From Chloroflexota bacterium (lineage in GTDB: Bacteria; Chloroflexota; Limnocylindria; QHBO01), in NCBI GenBank assembly GCA_005880165.1, contig VBJP01000117.1:7197-19797 (forward strand): DNA of 12,601 nucleotides, read 5' to 3'. Below are positions 1 to 6,046 of this stretch, in pieces. Under the pieces are notes generated by a model. That model was not told the DNA's origin and searched no databases. It saw nothing but the letters and a program-made list of their open reading frames with translations. The first letter of the stretch is position 1. Every line of letters begins with the position of its first letter. Both the position numbers and the translations under genes were made by a program.

Positions 1-2
1 TC

Positions 3-635
3 CCCGTCACGCTGGCGATCTGCGCGCTCGTCGCTCTCATCGCGCGCTCATCTACCTGGCAGCGGTTTGCAATCGCGGCCGCGGTGACGAGTTTGCCCCT
101 GCTGGTCTTCGCCGTGTATGCGGGAGTCGCGGGCCTTCCATCGTTTGCCGACCAGCTCCAGGACATACCGACCCTGCACTTCAGCAGGCCCGACATCCCG
201 AACCCAATCGGCTTTCTAGTGCACCGAGACGTCGGCATCGGCGCGAGCCTGGTGCGATCCCTGCCAGGCCAGCCGCTCATCTGGGGAAGCGTGCTGGTGG
301 CCGCTGGTGGCTTCGTCATCGCGCGACATTGGTGGACCCTCCCCTTCGCTGTGGCGATCGTCACGCTCCTGCTGCTGCTCGCTGCCCATCCGGTCCTGAC
401 CGAGACGGATCGAACCCTCGCCCCGATCTGGCTGAGCCTGAACCTCGGCATCGCGATCTTCGCGGCCAGGACGATGGCCTGGCTCTCTGCGGGATTCGCC
501 GCTCATGAACAGCGTCCGCGATACCTTGCGCACCGCGGTGGAGCGCGCTCGAACCGACGCGGTGGTTTCGGGCGTCCTTCCCGCGGACCAGGCGCCACTC
601 CCGCCGGTGAGCATCCAGCGTCCGGCGCGGGCTGA
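3..635 (+). CDS. C-terminal part of a polytopic membrane protein of unknown function (5' end outside window)
   Basis: The frame is open from the first complete codon at base 3, so the gene begins upstream of the window. The visible protein has several hydrophobic stretches: around bases 3-50, 75-135, 270-390 (two segments, the second rich in Leu) and 430-500. Between them is a loop of about 40 residues with Pro, Asp and His. This is typical of an integral membrane protein with many helices, perhaps a GT-C type glycosyltransferase or another sugar or lipid enzyme, but I see no diagnostic motif and do not name a family. The last 43 or so residues, from about base 507, are Arg/Gly/Pro-rich and lie inside argS, so they are probably not a native tail. 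The TGA at 506-508, in another frame, would give a classic ATGA junction with argS, so a 1-nt indel near 485-505 may have removed the original stop. Confidence 0.6.
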   Translation, partial: PVTLAICALVALIARSSTWQRFAIAAAVTSLPLLVFAVYAGVAGLPSFADQLQDIPTLHFSRPDIPNPIGFLVHRDVGIGASLVRSLPGQPLIWGSVLVAAGGFVIARHWWTLPFAVAIVTLLLLLAAHPVLTETDRTLAPIWLSLNLGIAIFAARTMAWLSAGFAAHEQRPRYLAHRGGARSNRRGGFGRPSRGPGATPAGEHPASGAG

Positions 636-2166
636 GCACGGGGACTACGCCACCAACGCGGCGATGCAGCTCGCGCCGGTGGCACGCATTCCGCCGATGC
701 GCATCGCCGAGGCGCTCGTCACCGAGCTGCAGCTTCCTGAGGCGATGGGCACCGCCGAGGTCGCGCCGCCGGGCTTCATCAATATCCGCCTCGAGGCGGG
801 TTGGGTCGCCTCGCAGGTTGGGGCGATCCTCCGGGCGGGAACCGGATACGGGCGAGTCCCGGTCGAGCATCCCCGGTCGGTGAACGTCGAGTTCGTCAGC
901 GCCAATCCCACCGGCCCCCTGACGCTGGGCAACGCCCGCGGAGCGTTCGTTGGGGACCTGCTGTGCCGCGTCCTCGAGGCGGTTGGCCATCGCGTGACGC
1001 GCGAGTACTACTTCAACGACTTCAATGCCCAGGTCCGCAACCTGGGTCTCTCCGTCCTCGCCCGCAGGACGGGTGACCCGATCCCGGAAGACGGCTACCG
1101 CGGCGAGTACGTCGCAGCGCTGGCGGCGAGCCTGCCGGACGACGTCTGGGCCGCGGCTGCGACCACCAGTGCGGACGCCGGGGAGGTCCTGGGCCGCTGG
1201 GCGAGCGAGCGGGTACGCACCGGGATCGAGGAGAGCCTCGACCGCCTTGGGGTGCACTTCGACGTGTGGACTACCGAGGGGTCGCTCTACCGCGACGGAT
1301 GGGTCGAGCGCGCCGTCGAGGAGCTGCGCAAGGCCGGCCGCGTGTACGAGGAGGACGGCGCGGTCTGGTTCCGGTCCTCGGCCTTCGGCGATGACAAGGA
1401 TCGCGTGGTGTACCGCTCCAACGGGCAACCGACCTATTTCGCATCAGACATCGGCTACCTGGCCCAGAAGTTTTCGCGTGGTTTCGACGAGCTGATCTAC
1501 CTGTGGGGAGAAGACCATCACGGCACGGTGGCGCGCAATCGCGCCGCCGCCCGGGCGCTGGGCTTCGACCCGGAATCGGTCCACTGGTTGCTGATGGCCT
1601 GGGTGCGATTCGTCAGGGATGGCACCGAGGTCGGGATGAGCAAGCGAGCCGGCGAGTTCGTCACGCTCGACGAGCTGCTGGAGGAGATCGGTCCTGACGC
1701 GGCGCGCTGGTTCTTCGGGTCGCGCGCGACCACCACCGGGATCGACTTCGACATCGAGCTGGCGAAGCGTCAGAGCAACGAAAACCCGGTCTACTACGTG
1801 CAATACGCCCACGCGCGCTGTTGCTCGATCCTGCGCAACGCCCGGGAGCGCAGCGTCGAGGCCTCAACGGCTGATGCCGCCGTCCTTCTGCGCCACCCTG
1901 CCGAGCAGGCGCTGATCCGCGAGCTGCTCCGCTTGCCGGAGGTGCTATCGGATGCGGCCGCCAGGCGCGAGACGCACGAGGTGCCCAAGTACTGCCTGGA
2001 GGTGGCGGGCCTCTTTAGCCAGTTCTACCGCGACTGCCGAGTCCTGACCGACGATCCGGAGGAGGCACGCTTCTCCGGAGCTCGCCTCGCCCTCGTCGAC
2101 GCCGTTCGTCTGGTCCTGGCCAACACCCTGGGGACGCTGGGAATCGCGGCACCCGAGACGATGTAG
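505..2166 (+). CDS. argS: Arginyl-tRNA synthetase (ArgRS)
   Basis: Class I aminoacyl-tRNA synthetase that charges tRNA-Arg with arginine in the cytoplasm. The 553-residue protein has the normal length and domain order. The N-terminal Add-1 domain (1-95) carries EHGDYATN at 44-51. The catalytic Rossmann core begins at SANPTGP (132-138). The signature region at 140-143 reads TLGN rather than the usual HxGH. YYFND at 168-172, WGEDHHG at 334-340 and GMSKR at 377-381 (the KMSKS loop) follow. The DALR anticodon-binding domain occupies roughly 425-553 and ends with the family-typical LG-x-AAPE. The ATG at 505 is chosen because the family N-terminus starts there. No good Shine-Dalgarno site is seen, so translation may depend on coupling to the upstream membrane-protein gene, which overlaps it. 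The next gene downstream is convergent, 8 nt away. Confidence 0.95.
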   Translation: MNSVRDTLRTAVERARTDAVVSGVLPADQAPLPPVSIQRPARAEHGDYATNAAMQLAPVARIPPMRIAEALVTELQLPEAMGTAEVAPPGFINIRLEAGWVASQVGAILRAGTGYGRVPVEHPRSVNVEFVSANPTGPLTLGNARGAFVGDLLCRVLEAVGHRVTREYYFNDFNAQVRNLGLSVLARRTGDPIPEDGYRGEYVAALAASLPDDVWAAAATTSADAGEVLGRWASERVRTGIEESLDRLGVHFDVWTTEGSLYRDGWVERAVEELRKAGRVYEEDGAVWFRSSAFGDDKDRVVYRSNGQPTYFASDIGYLAQKFSRGFDELIYLWGEDHHGTVARNRAAARALGFDPESVHWLLMAWVRFVRDGTEVGMSKRAGEFVTLDELLEEIGPDAARWFFGSRATTTGIDFDIELAKRQSNENPVYYVQYAHARCCSILRNARERSVEASTADAAVLLRHPAEQALIRELLRLPEVLSDAAARRETHEVPKYCLEVAGLFSQFYRDCRVLTDDPEEARFSGARLALVDAVRLVLANTLGTLGIAAPETM

Positions 2167-2174
2167 CGAAAGCC

Positions 2175-3446
2175 CTACCGGAGCGCGGCGACGGCGCGGT
2201 CGACGATCGCTGTGGACGAGGCCTGCACCACGAGCGTCTCGCGATTCGAGAGTGGGACGAGCCGAGCGGCAAGCTTGATGCGTCCCGCGATCCGTTGATA
2301 GGTCTTGGCGAACTGCGTGGCGTCGCCGGGCGCGTCCCAGGCCAGGTGCCATGCCACGGCGCTGGCTCCGCCGGGCCCGCTGGCTGCCACCACTCGGTCG
2401 CCACCCCACCCCTCGGCGGCGCCTTGGGCCTCATCCTGCGCGACTCCCAGGCCCCGCAGCCAGATGCGGACCATGGCCTCGCCCATGGTGTCGGCGGGCA
2501 CTTCTCGCCATCCACCGCCGAGCGCGCTGGCCAGCGCCGGCGCCGCGACCTTCACCGGCGCCTGGCGGCTGACGTACTTGTCGTAATGCAGGATCTGCTC
2601 GGTCGAGGCCGGGGGCGCGCGGAACGCCGCGTCGACGGCTGACCAGCCTCCTGATGCCACCAGGCGTGCGACGAACTGCGCCCCGGCCGTGTACGGCACC
2701 TCCAGCTCGTCGACCATCCAGGCCGGAATGCCGGTCATGTCCGGCACGGGCCCCTGGCTGACGCCCAGCAGCTCTTGCGGCGTCATGTGGTCGATCGCCC
2801 AGCGCAGCATCACCGTCGTCGCGTCGCCCTCGACCAGTGACAGCCGTGCCAGGTCGCGGTCGTCCTCACCGACCGCGTAGAGCTGCAGCGAGGCGAGCCT
2901 GAATGTCTTGTCCTGCAGCGCGTGCGTGTACTCGTGCGCGTACGTGATCTTCACCCCCGGACCGATTCCACTATCGCTGACGAGGGTCAGGTGCTTGGTC
3001 TGATCGTCGTAGAAGCCGATGACCTGTCCACTCAGCAACCGGAGCTGCAGCTGGCCGATGTCCTGGCCGCGCGTCAACAGTCCGAGCGCGCGCAGGAGGA
3101 CGTTGTCGGCCGCGCGCCTCGCCGGTGGGTAGTCGCGGTCGAAGCGGCCACGCAGCTCCGCCTCCAGCTGTGCACGGGTGACGATGTCGGGCGCGGCCAG
3201 GTTGGGCGCGGCGAGCCCGCGCAGGGCGCGCACCTGGGTCTCGATCTGTCCGAACAGATGCGCGTTGCCTGGGCTCGGCGACCCCGCGGTCGATGCCGGC
3301 GGGGTGGCGCGGGCCGCGGGCGTGGGGCTCACCAGCGGACCCAGAGCGATCCCCACGCCCGTTCCGCGCAGCGCCAGGACGGTGACCGCCAACAGGACCA
3401 GGAGGATGGTGGCGACGGCCACCGCGCGAGGGAGGAGACGCCGCAT
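2175..3446 (-). CDS. Exported HExxH zinc-metallopeptidase-like protein
   Basis: A 423-residue protein, read from the ATG at 3446. This start gives a short basic N-terminus (MRRLLPR) followed by one hydrophobic segment (8-26), an export signal or membrane anchor. A linker rich in Pro, Ala, Ser and Thr (about 38-62) leads to a globular domain. HEYTH at 171-175 is a zinc-binding HExxH motif. VEGDA at 205-209, about 30 residues on, could supply the third ligand (Glu206) as in gluzincins. The domain is therefore probably an extracytoplasmic metallopeptidase, or a protein that keeps this fold. The substrate is unknown and I cannot name the family with certainty. The frame extends to a TTG at 3491, but that would put 15 polar residues before the signal. 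It converges on argS (8-nt gap, no clear terminator) and diverges from the MBL-fold gene. Confidence 0.8.
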   Translation of the reverse strand: MRRLLPRAVAVATILLVLLAVTVLALRGTGVGIALGPLVSPTPAARATPPASTAGSPSPGNAHLFGQIETQVRALRGLAAPNLAAPDIVTRAQLEAELRGRFDRDYPPARRAADNVLLRALGLLTRGQDIGQLQLRLLSGQVIGFYDDQTKHLTLVSDSGIGPGVKITYAHEYTHALQDKTFRLASLQLYAVGEDDRDLARLSLVEGDATTVMLRWAIDHMTPQELLGVSQGPVPDMTGIPAWMVDELEVPYTAGAQFVARLVASGGWSAVDAAFRAPPASTEQILHYDKYVSRQAPVKVAAPALASALGGGWREVPADTMGEAMVRIWLRGLGVAQDEAQGAAEGWGGDRVVAASGPGGASAVAWHLAWDAPGDATQFAKTYQRIAGRIKLAARLVPLSNRETLVVQASSTAIVDRAVAALR

Positions 3447-3454
3447 GGGCGCGC

Positions 3455-3460
3455 ATTGTC
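3455..3460 (-). promoter_or_regulatory. Candidate -10 element for the metallopeptidase gene (leaderless-type)
   Basis: On the minus strand GACAAT (4 of 6 matches to TATAAT) ends 8 nt before the ATG at 3446, and no Shine-Dalgarno site is present. This spacing would put the transcription start at or very near the ATG, giving a leaderless mRNA. There is no convincing -35. The call rests on position and on the similar layout at 3662 and 9337. Confidence 0.3.
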
Positions 3461-3661
3461 GCACGCACATCGGCCACTCTCCGGAGGGCAAATCGGCGCC
3501 TTGAAGATTCAGGTTTCTTTACGGCGGCCGGTGTTTGACGTTCACATCGGCCTTCTAGTCTTCAGCCTGCGAGTTGGAGATCCACACGGGTTTCTACCTC
3601 CACCCTCCCTCCTTCGAGCGCCGGTGTCATTGGGCGGGCACCGGCGCTCGTGCGTTTCCGT

Positions 3662-3667
3662 TAGCAT
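3662..3667 (+). promoter_or_regulatory. Candidate -10 element for the MBL-fold gene (leaderless-type)
   Basis: TAGCAT fits the TAnnnT form of a -10 box and ends 10 nt before the ATG at 3678. No Shine-Dalgarno sequence precedes that ATG. The mRNA is probably leaderless or nearly so. A second, weaker candidate (TTGACG at 3535-3540, with TAGTCT at 3556-3561 at a short 15-nt spacing) lies further upstream. The rest of the 3447-3677 divergent intergenic region shows no other clear element. Confidence 0.35.
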
Positions 3668-3677
3668 CGGTCAACCG

Positions 3678-4322
3678 ATGGAGATCACCTGGTACGGCCG
3701 CGCCTGCTTCCGGCTGCGGGGACGCGACGCGACCGTCATCGCCGACCCGTGTCCCCCGGCGACCGGCTTCGTGGCGGGCAAGCACGACGTCGACCTGCTG
3801 ACGATCTCCCACGAGCATCCCGACCACACCTACACCCGGTCCATCACCGCCCGGCTGACCCTGACCCGACCCGGCGAGTACGAGTTCAGGGACCTGCTGA
3901 TCATCGGGATCCGGACCTTCCACGACGGCGAGCGCGGCGCGCAGCGTGGGGAGAACATCGTCTTTGCGGTCGAGATCGACGGGGTGCACGTCTGCCACCT
4001 CGGGGACCTGGGCCACCTCCTGACCGAGGAGCAGCTCGCTGAGCTGGGCCCCATCGACGTGCTGCTGGTCCCGGCCGGCGGTCAGTTCACGATCTCGCCG
4101 GCCGAGGCGGCCGAGGTCGTGGCCCAGGTGAGCCCGCGGATCGTGATTCCGATGCACTACGCGGTCAACGGGGGGTCGGCAGACCTGTTGGGCCCCGAGA
4201 AGTTCCTACACGAGATGGGCGCCGCCGACGCCTCTCGCCAGCCGAAGGCCCAGGTCACGCCCAGCAACCTCCCGGAGGAGACCCAGGTCGTCCTGCTCGA
4301 GGCGCGCGGCCGGACCGGCTGA
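3678..4322 (+). CDS. Metallo-beta-lactamase-fold hydrolase, UlaG-like (COG2220 type)
   Basis: A 214-residue single-domain protein of the metallo-beta-lactamase fold, probably cytoplasmic because no signal peptide is seen. The metal-binding signature HEHPDH is at 45-50 (His45, His47, Asp49, His50). Further likely ligands are His82 in FHDG, Asp110 in LGDLGH and His160 in IPMHY, so the binuclear site looks complete. The short length and the start MEITWYG-x-x-CFRL match the UlaG/Lactamase_B_3 branch of small hydrolases, whose substrates are mostly unknown; I do not infer one. The ATG at 3678 is chosen because the family N-terminal strand begins there. The frame is open far upstream (to 2922), but that part is antisense to the metallopeptidase gene and looks unlike protein of this fold. 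The gene is monocistronic as far as can be seen. Confidence 0.88.
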   Translation: MEITWYGRACFRLRGRDATVIADPCPPATGFVAGKHDVDLLTISHEHPDHTYTRSITARLTLTRPGEYEFRDLLIIGIRTFHDGERGAQRGENIVFAVEIDGVHVCHLGDLGHLLTEEQLAELGPIDVLLVPAGGQFTISPAEAAEVVAQVSPRIVIPMHYAVNGGSADLLGPEKFLHEMGAADASRQPKAQVTPSNLPEETQVVLLEARGRTG

Positions 4323-4351
4323 ACCGGGCAGACTGGCGACTGGGACCTTCG

Positions 4352-4454
4352 TACTAGCGCTGACCGGGTTGTGTTGTCCCGGCGCAACAAGAATGACACT
4401 AGGTCCTTACTAGTCCGCACAAATCCCAACCAACTCCGAATCCACTGGTACTAG
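4352..4454 (+). repeat. Three TACTAG direct repeats in the intergenic region before the surface-protein gene
   Basis: TACTAG occurs at 4352-4357, 4408-4413 and 4449-4454; the last two continue as TACTAGTC. A related ACTAGGTC is at 4398-4405. The stretch 4323-4550 is lower in GC than its surroundings and holds no gene. The three copies could be binding sites for a regulator of the gene at 4551, but a 6-bp word gives only modest evidence. Confidence 0.4.
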
Positions 4455-4473
4455 TCACGAGCAGGACTCGACG

Positions 4474-4479
4474 GTATTC
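4474..4479 (+). promoter_or_regulatory. Candidate -10 element (TATTCT) for the 4551 gene
   Basis: TATTCT matches TATAAT at 4 of 6 positions in a relatively AT-rich spot. There is no standard -35 at 17 nt, but the third TACTAG copy (4449-4454) sits 19 nt upstream, where an activator or unusual -35 could act. Transcription would start near 4486 and leave a leader of about 65 nt that contains the hairpin at 4497-4519. Confidence 0.35.
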
Positions 4480-4496
4480 TGTCCGCTCTCCAGGGG

Positions 4497-4519
4497 GTTG
4501 GTGGAGTTACTCCACCGAC
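4497..4519 (+). promoter_or_regulatory. 10-bp stem hairpin in the leader of the 4551 gene
   Basis: Bases 4497-4506 pair with 4510-4519 (10 pairs, one of them G-U) around a TTA loop. It sits 17 nt before the Shine-Dalgarno site at 4537, so it can act as an mRNA-stabilising or regulatory leader hairpin or as an operator. There is no T-run after it, which argues against a simple terminator. Confidence 0.5.
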
Positions 4520-4536
4520 GGATTGGACTTATCAAC

Positions 4537-4541
4537 GAGGT
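4537..4541 (+). promoter_or_regulatory. Ribosome binding site deciding the GTG start at 4551
   Basis: GAGGT lies 9 nt before the GTG at 4551. The site supports this GTG over the later in-frame ATG (residue 15, base 4593). It contrasts with the single genes at 3446, 3678 and 9349, which have no such site. Confidence 0.65.
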
Positions 4542-4550
4542 ATTCCGGCT

Positions 4551-5465
4551 GTGTATCGACAGACCCAAACTCTGACAAGACCGGCGCTGCGGATGACGCT
4601 CGCCGTCGCTGCCATCGCAGCGCTGCTGATATCGCTCGTGGTGGCCATTCGGCCAGCTCTGGCGGTCGACAACTTCAACCCGGGCCAGAACGGCCACCCG
4701 ACGAATGGCCCCTATTCCGACCTCAAGGGCGGAGCGGCGTCGTTCACCTTCGAGCAGAACGCGATCCTGTTCTGTGATGCCAACGACACCGCCGGAAGCT
4801 TCACCTTCCACATCGAGTATTCCGTCACCGGAACCCTCGACGCGGGTGCGACGCTCGTCGTCTACCTCTCGCCGAACCAGGGCGCCATCAATGGGAACGC
4901 TGGCAACGACGAGGCCGGCTACATCGCCCAGGTCGAGTCGAACTACACCGTTCTGGACATTGGTGGACTTTCGGGAACGGGAACGCTGGATGTGGACCTG
5001 GACGTGACCCATCCGTTCCAGCTGTCGAGCGGTGGCGTTCTCGGAGTTATTGCTACCGAAGCTGACAAGACCGTCGTCTCCAATTCAAAGACGAACTCGC
5101 TGAACTGCACCGAAGCCCAGTCGACGCCGACCCCGACGCCGACGCCAACCCCAACCCCCACGCCGACGCCAACCCCGACGCCGACGCCAACCCCGACGCC
5201 GACGCCAACCCCGACGCCGACGCCAACCCCGACGCCGACGCCCGAGGGATCGGTCCAGGCCGCGACGCCGACCCCGACCCCAACTCTCGCCCCCGAGGGA
5301 TCGGTCCAGGCCGCGACGCCGGCACCATCGGCCAGCACGCCCAACACTGCCTTCAGTGCACCTGCCTCGACGTCAGGCGGAACGCTTCTGGCCGGGATGC
5401 TGTTAATCGTGTCCCTGGTGATCCTCGCAGCTGTCAACGTGAGGACTGCCCGCCGTCGCCGATAG
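4551..5465 (+). CDS. Exported surface protein with Thr-Pro repeat stalk and PNTA/TM/RRRR C-terminal anchor
   Basis: A 304-residue protein that I cannot assign to a named family. The signal peptide has a hydrophobic core at about 16-33 and a likely cleavage after Ala38 (ALA before VDN). A beta-rich domain (39-188) contains two Cys (75 and 186) that could form one disulfide. A stalk of alternating Thr-Pro (about 191-230) follows, then two copies of EGSVQAATP (from about 232 and 249). The tail is PNTA (264-267), a transmembrane helix (about 278-298) and RTARRRR. PNTA resembles the LPNTA motif of class D sortase substrates, although Leu is replaced by Thr, so covalent wall attachment is possible but unproven; a plain membrane anchor is the alternative. 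The same tail design recurs in the giant protein downstream. A strong hairpin follows, so the gene is probably transcribed on its own. Confidence 0.85.
   Translation: MYRQTQTLTRPALRMTLAVAAIAALLISLVVAIRPALAVDNFNPGQNGHPTNGPYSDLKGGAASFTFEQNAILFCDANDTAGSFTFHIEYSVTGTLDAGATLVVYLSPNQGAINGNAGNDEAGYIAQVESNYTVLDIGGLSGTGTLDVDLDVTHPFQLSSGGVLGVIATEADKTVVSNSKTNSLNCTEAQSTPTPTPTPTPTPTPTPTPTPTPTPTPTPTPTPTPTPTPTPEGSVQAATPTPTPTLAPEGSVQAATPAPSASTPNTAFSAPASTSGGTLLAGMLLIVSLVILAAVNVRTARRRR
5136..5242 (+). repeat. 18-bp tandem repeat encoding the Thr-Pro stalk
   Basis: The unit ACGCCGACGCCAACCCCG is repeated perfectly four times from 5160 to 5231. One near-perfect copy precedes them (5136-5153, last base differs) and a partial copy follows (5232-5242). 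Each unit encodes three Thr-Pro pairs. The period is a multiple of three, so gain or loss of units by slippage would change stalk length without breaking the frame. Confidence 0.9.
5241..5321 (+). repeat. 30-bp direct repeat, 51 bp apart
   Basis: The same 30 bases occur at 5241-5270 and 5292-5321, encoding PEGSVQAATP twice. The 51-bp spacing is 17 codons. The VQAATP part reappears in the giant protein at 9049-9072. Confidence 0.9.
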
Positions 5466-5498
5466 GACGCTCGGCGTAGCCGAATCCTCGTGACTAAC

Positions 5499-5527
5499 GG
5501 AGGACCCCGGTTTCGCCGGGGGCCTCC
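5499..5527 (+). terminator. Hairpin after the 4551 gene, probable terminator
   Basis: GGAGG-A-CCCCGG pairs with CCGGGG-G-CCTCC around the loop TTTCG, with a single mismatch in an 11-bp GC-rich stem. It starts 34 nt after the stop codon. There is no T-run, which is common in GC-rich genomes, so termination efficiency is uncertain. Confidence 0.6.
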
Positions 5528-5636
5528 TGGTTCCCTAGCCAATTGGTCCCAGGACCCTCGTTGCGGTCAGTCACCGCTTCTTCAGAACAGTTCTATACCT
5601 CACCCCACCAGACGCCCTAACGCGCCCAAAATTGGG

Positions 5637-5667
5637 GTACAAAAGTACTGGACTTGCTCCGTATACT
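5637..5667 (+). promoter_or_regulatory. Putative promoter/operator for the DUF11 surface gene
   Basis: TATACT at 5662-5667 matches TATAAT at five of six positions. Where a -35 would lie there is instead an inverted repeat, GTAC-AAAA-GTAC (5637-5648). This could be a regulator site that replaces or overlaps the -35. Transcription would start near 5674, about 270 nt before the ATG at 5948. Confidence 0.4.
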
Positions 5668-5821
5668 CGCGGCCCCCTGCACATCCAGGCAGGTTCTCGC
5701 CAATCCAGTGATGGCCGGCGGGCATCCCAGAGGTGAACCGAGTCGCAACGACGGGAGGCGGCTCGGAGAGAACGAGTACGAGTCCATCTGATCGGGTCGA
5801 CGAACTGCCCACGTCGTCAAC

Positions 5822-5839
5822 CGATCCGGAGCCGGATCG
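5822..5839 (+). promoter_or_regulatory. Perfect 8-bp inverted repeat in the leader
   Basis: CGATCCGG and CCGGATCG are separated by only AG, so this is nearly a DNA palindrome. It could be an operator half-site pair or an RNA hairpin (with a widened loop) in the leader of the giant surface gene. Confidence 0.45.
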
Positions 5840-5929
5840 ACCCCGCCGGCTCATCGGATATCGGCGATAGAGGTAACCGAGCCGCTATCGGTAGACAGAC
5901 ATCGGTCGTGGTCAGACGACCGGAATGCC

Positions 5930-5936
5930 AAGGGGG
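5930..5936 (+). promoter_or_regulatory. Ribosome binding site for the ATG at 5948
   Basis: AAGGGGG ends 11 nt before the ATG at 5948. It is the only good ribosome binding site near the giant gene and shows that translation starts at 5948, not at the TTG at 6043. Confidence 0.65.
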
Positions 5937-5947
5937 CATCCCTGCAC

Positions 5948-6046
5948 ATGGAATCCGCATATCCATCCCGGCTTAATCCCTTTCGCGCTCTCCCGGTAGC
6001 TTTTGCACTCATCCTCAATGTCGTTGGCCGATTGCCGGAGCATTGA
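5948..6046 (+). pseudogene. Frame-shifted N-terminus (signal peptide) of the DUF11 surface protein
   Basis: From the ATG at 5948 the frame encodes 32 residues and stops at the TGA at 6044-6046. The peptide has a polar, basic start (residues 1-13, ending in NPFR) and a hydrophobic core (ALPVAFALILNVVG), so it is a signal peptide without a mature protein. The body of the giant protein is open in the next frame from the TAA at 5974-5976 onward, and its own residues IAGALTRAA just before 6060 look like the end of a signal peptide. Joining the two frames between about 6020 and 6035 restores a complete exported protein. A missing base or an extra two bases would explain it; whether this is a sequencing error or a true mutation cannot be told here. 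Confidence 0.7.

Larger units (their letters stand above)
5466..5947 (+). other. 482-bp intergenic region with putative promoter and structured leader
   Basis: No convincing gene is present; the short frames here look compositional. In order it holds the hairpin at 5499-5527, a CCAATTGG palindrome at 5539-5546, a promoter-like region at 5637-5667, then about 270 nt rich in inverted repeats. These include CCGAG...CTCGG near 5738-5764, an 8-bp stem at 5822-5839, and CGATAG...CTATCG (5865-5870 with 5885-5890). The last part would be a long 5' leader for the giant surface gene. I could not match it to a known riboswitch class by eye. Confidence 0.5.

Noticed and set aside
361..1428. Open frame of 355 codons on the minus strand opposite argS
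   Set aside because: Compositional shadow of a well-supported argS.
3447..3491. Longer start (TTG at 3491) for the metallopeptidase
   Set aside because: It would place 15 polar residues before the signal segment. The ATG at 3446 gives a normal signal and has a -10-like box at leaderless spacing.
2922..3677. N-terminal extension of the MBL-fold frame by 252 codons
   Set aside because: It is antisense to the metallopeptidase gene and low in recognisable protein features. The hydrolase fold starts exactly at the ATG at 3678.
4372..4389. Hairpin TGTTG...CAACA as terminator of the MBL-fold gene
   Set aside because: Only 5 bp of stem, weak pairing, no T-run.
5136..5321. CRISPR-like direct repeats
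   Set aside because: The repeats are inside a coding frame, have no unique spacers of constant length, and encode Thr-Pro and EGSVQAATP.
5490..5711. Small plus-strand frame of 73 codons
   Set aside because: It begins within the terminator hairpin region, has no ribosome binding site and no recognisable protein character.
5700..5947. Cyclic-di-GMP (GEMM) or cobalamin riboswitch
   Set aside because: A GGTAACCG-like stretch near 5872 and some stems drew attention, but the conserved core sequences of these classes are not present as far as I can see.
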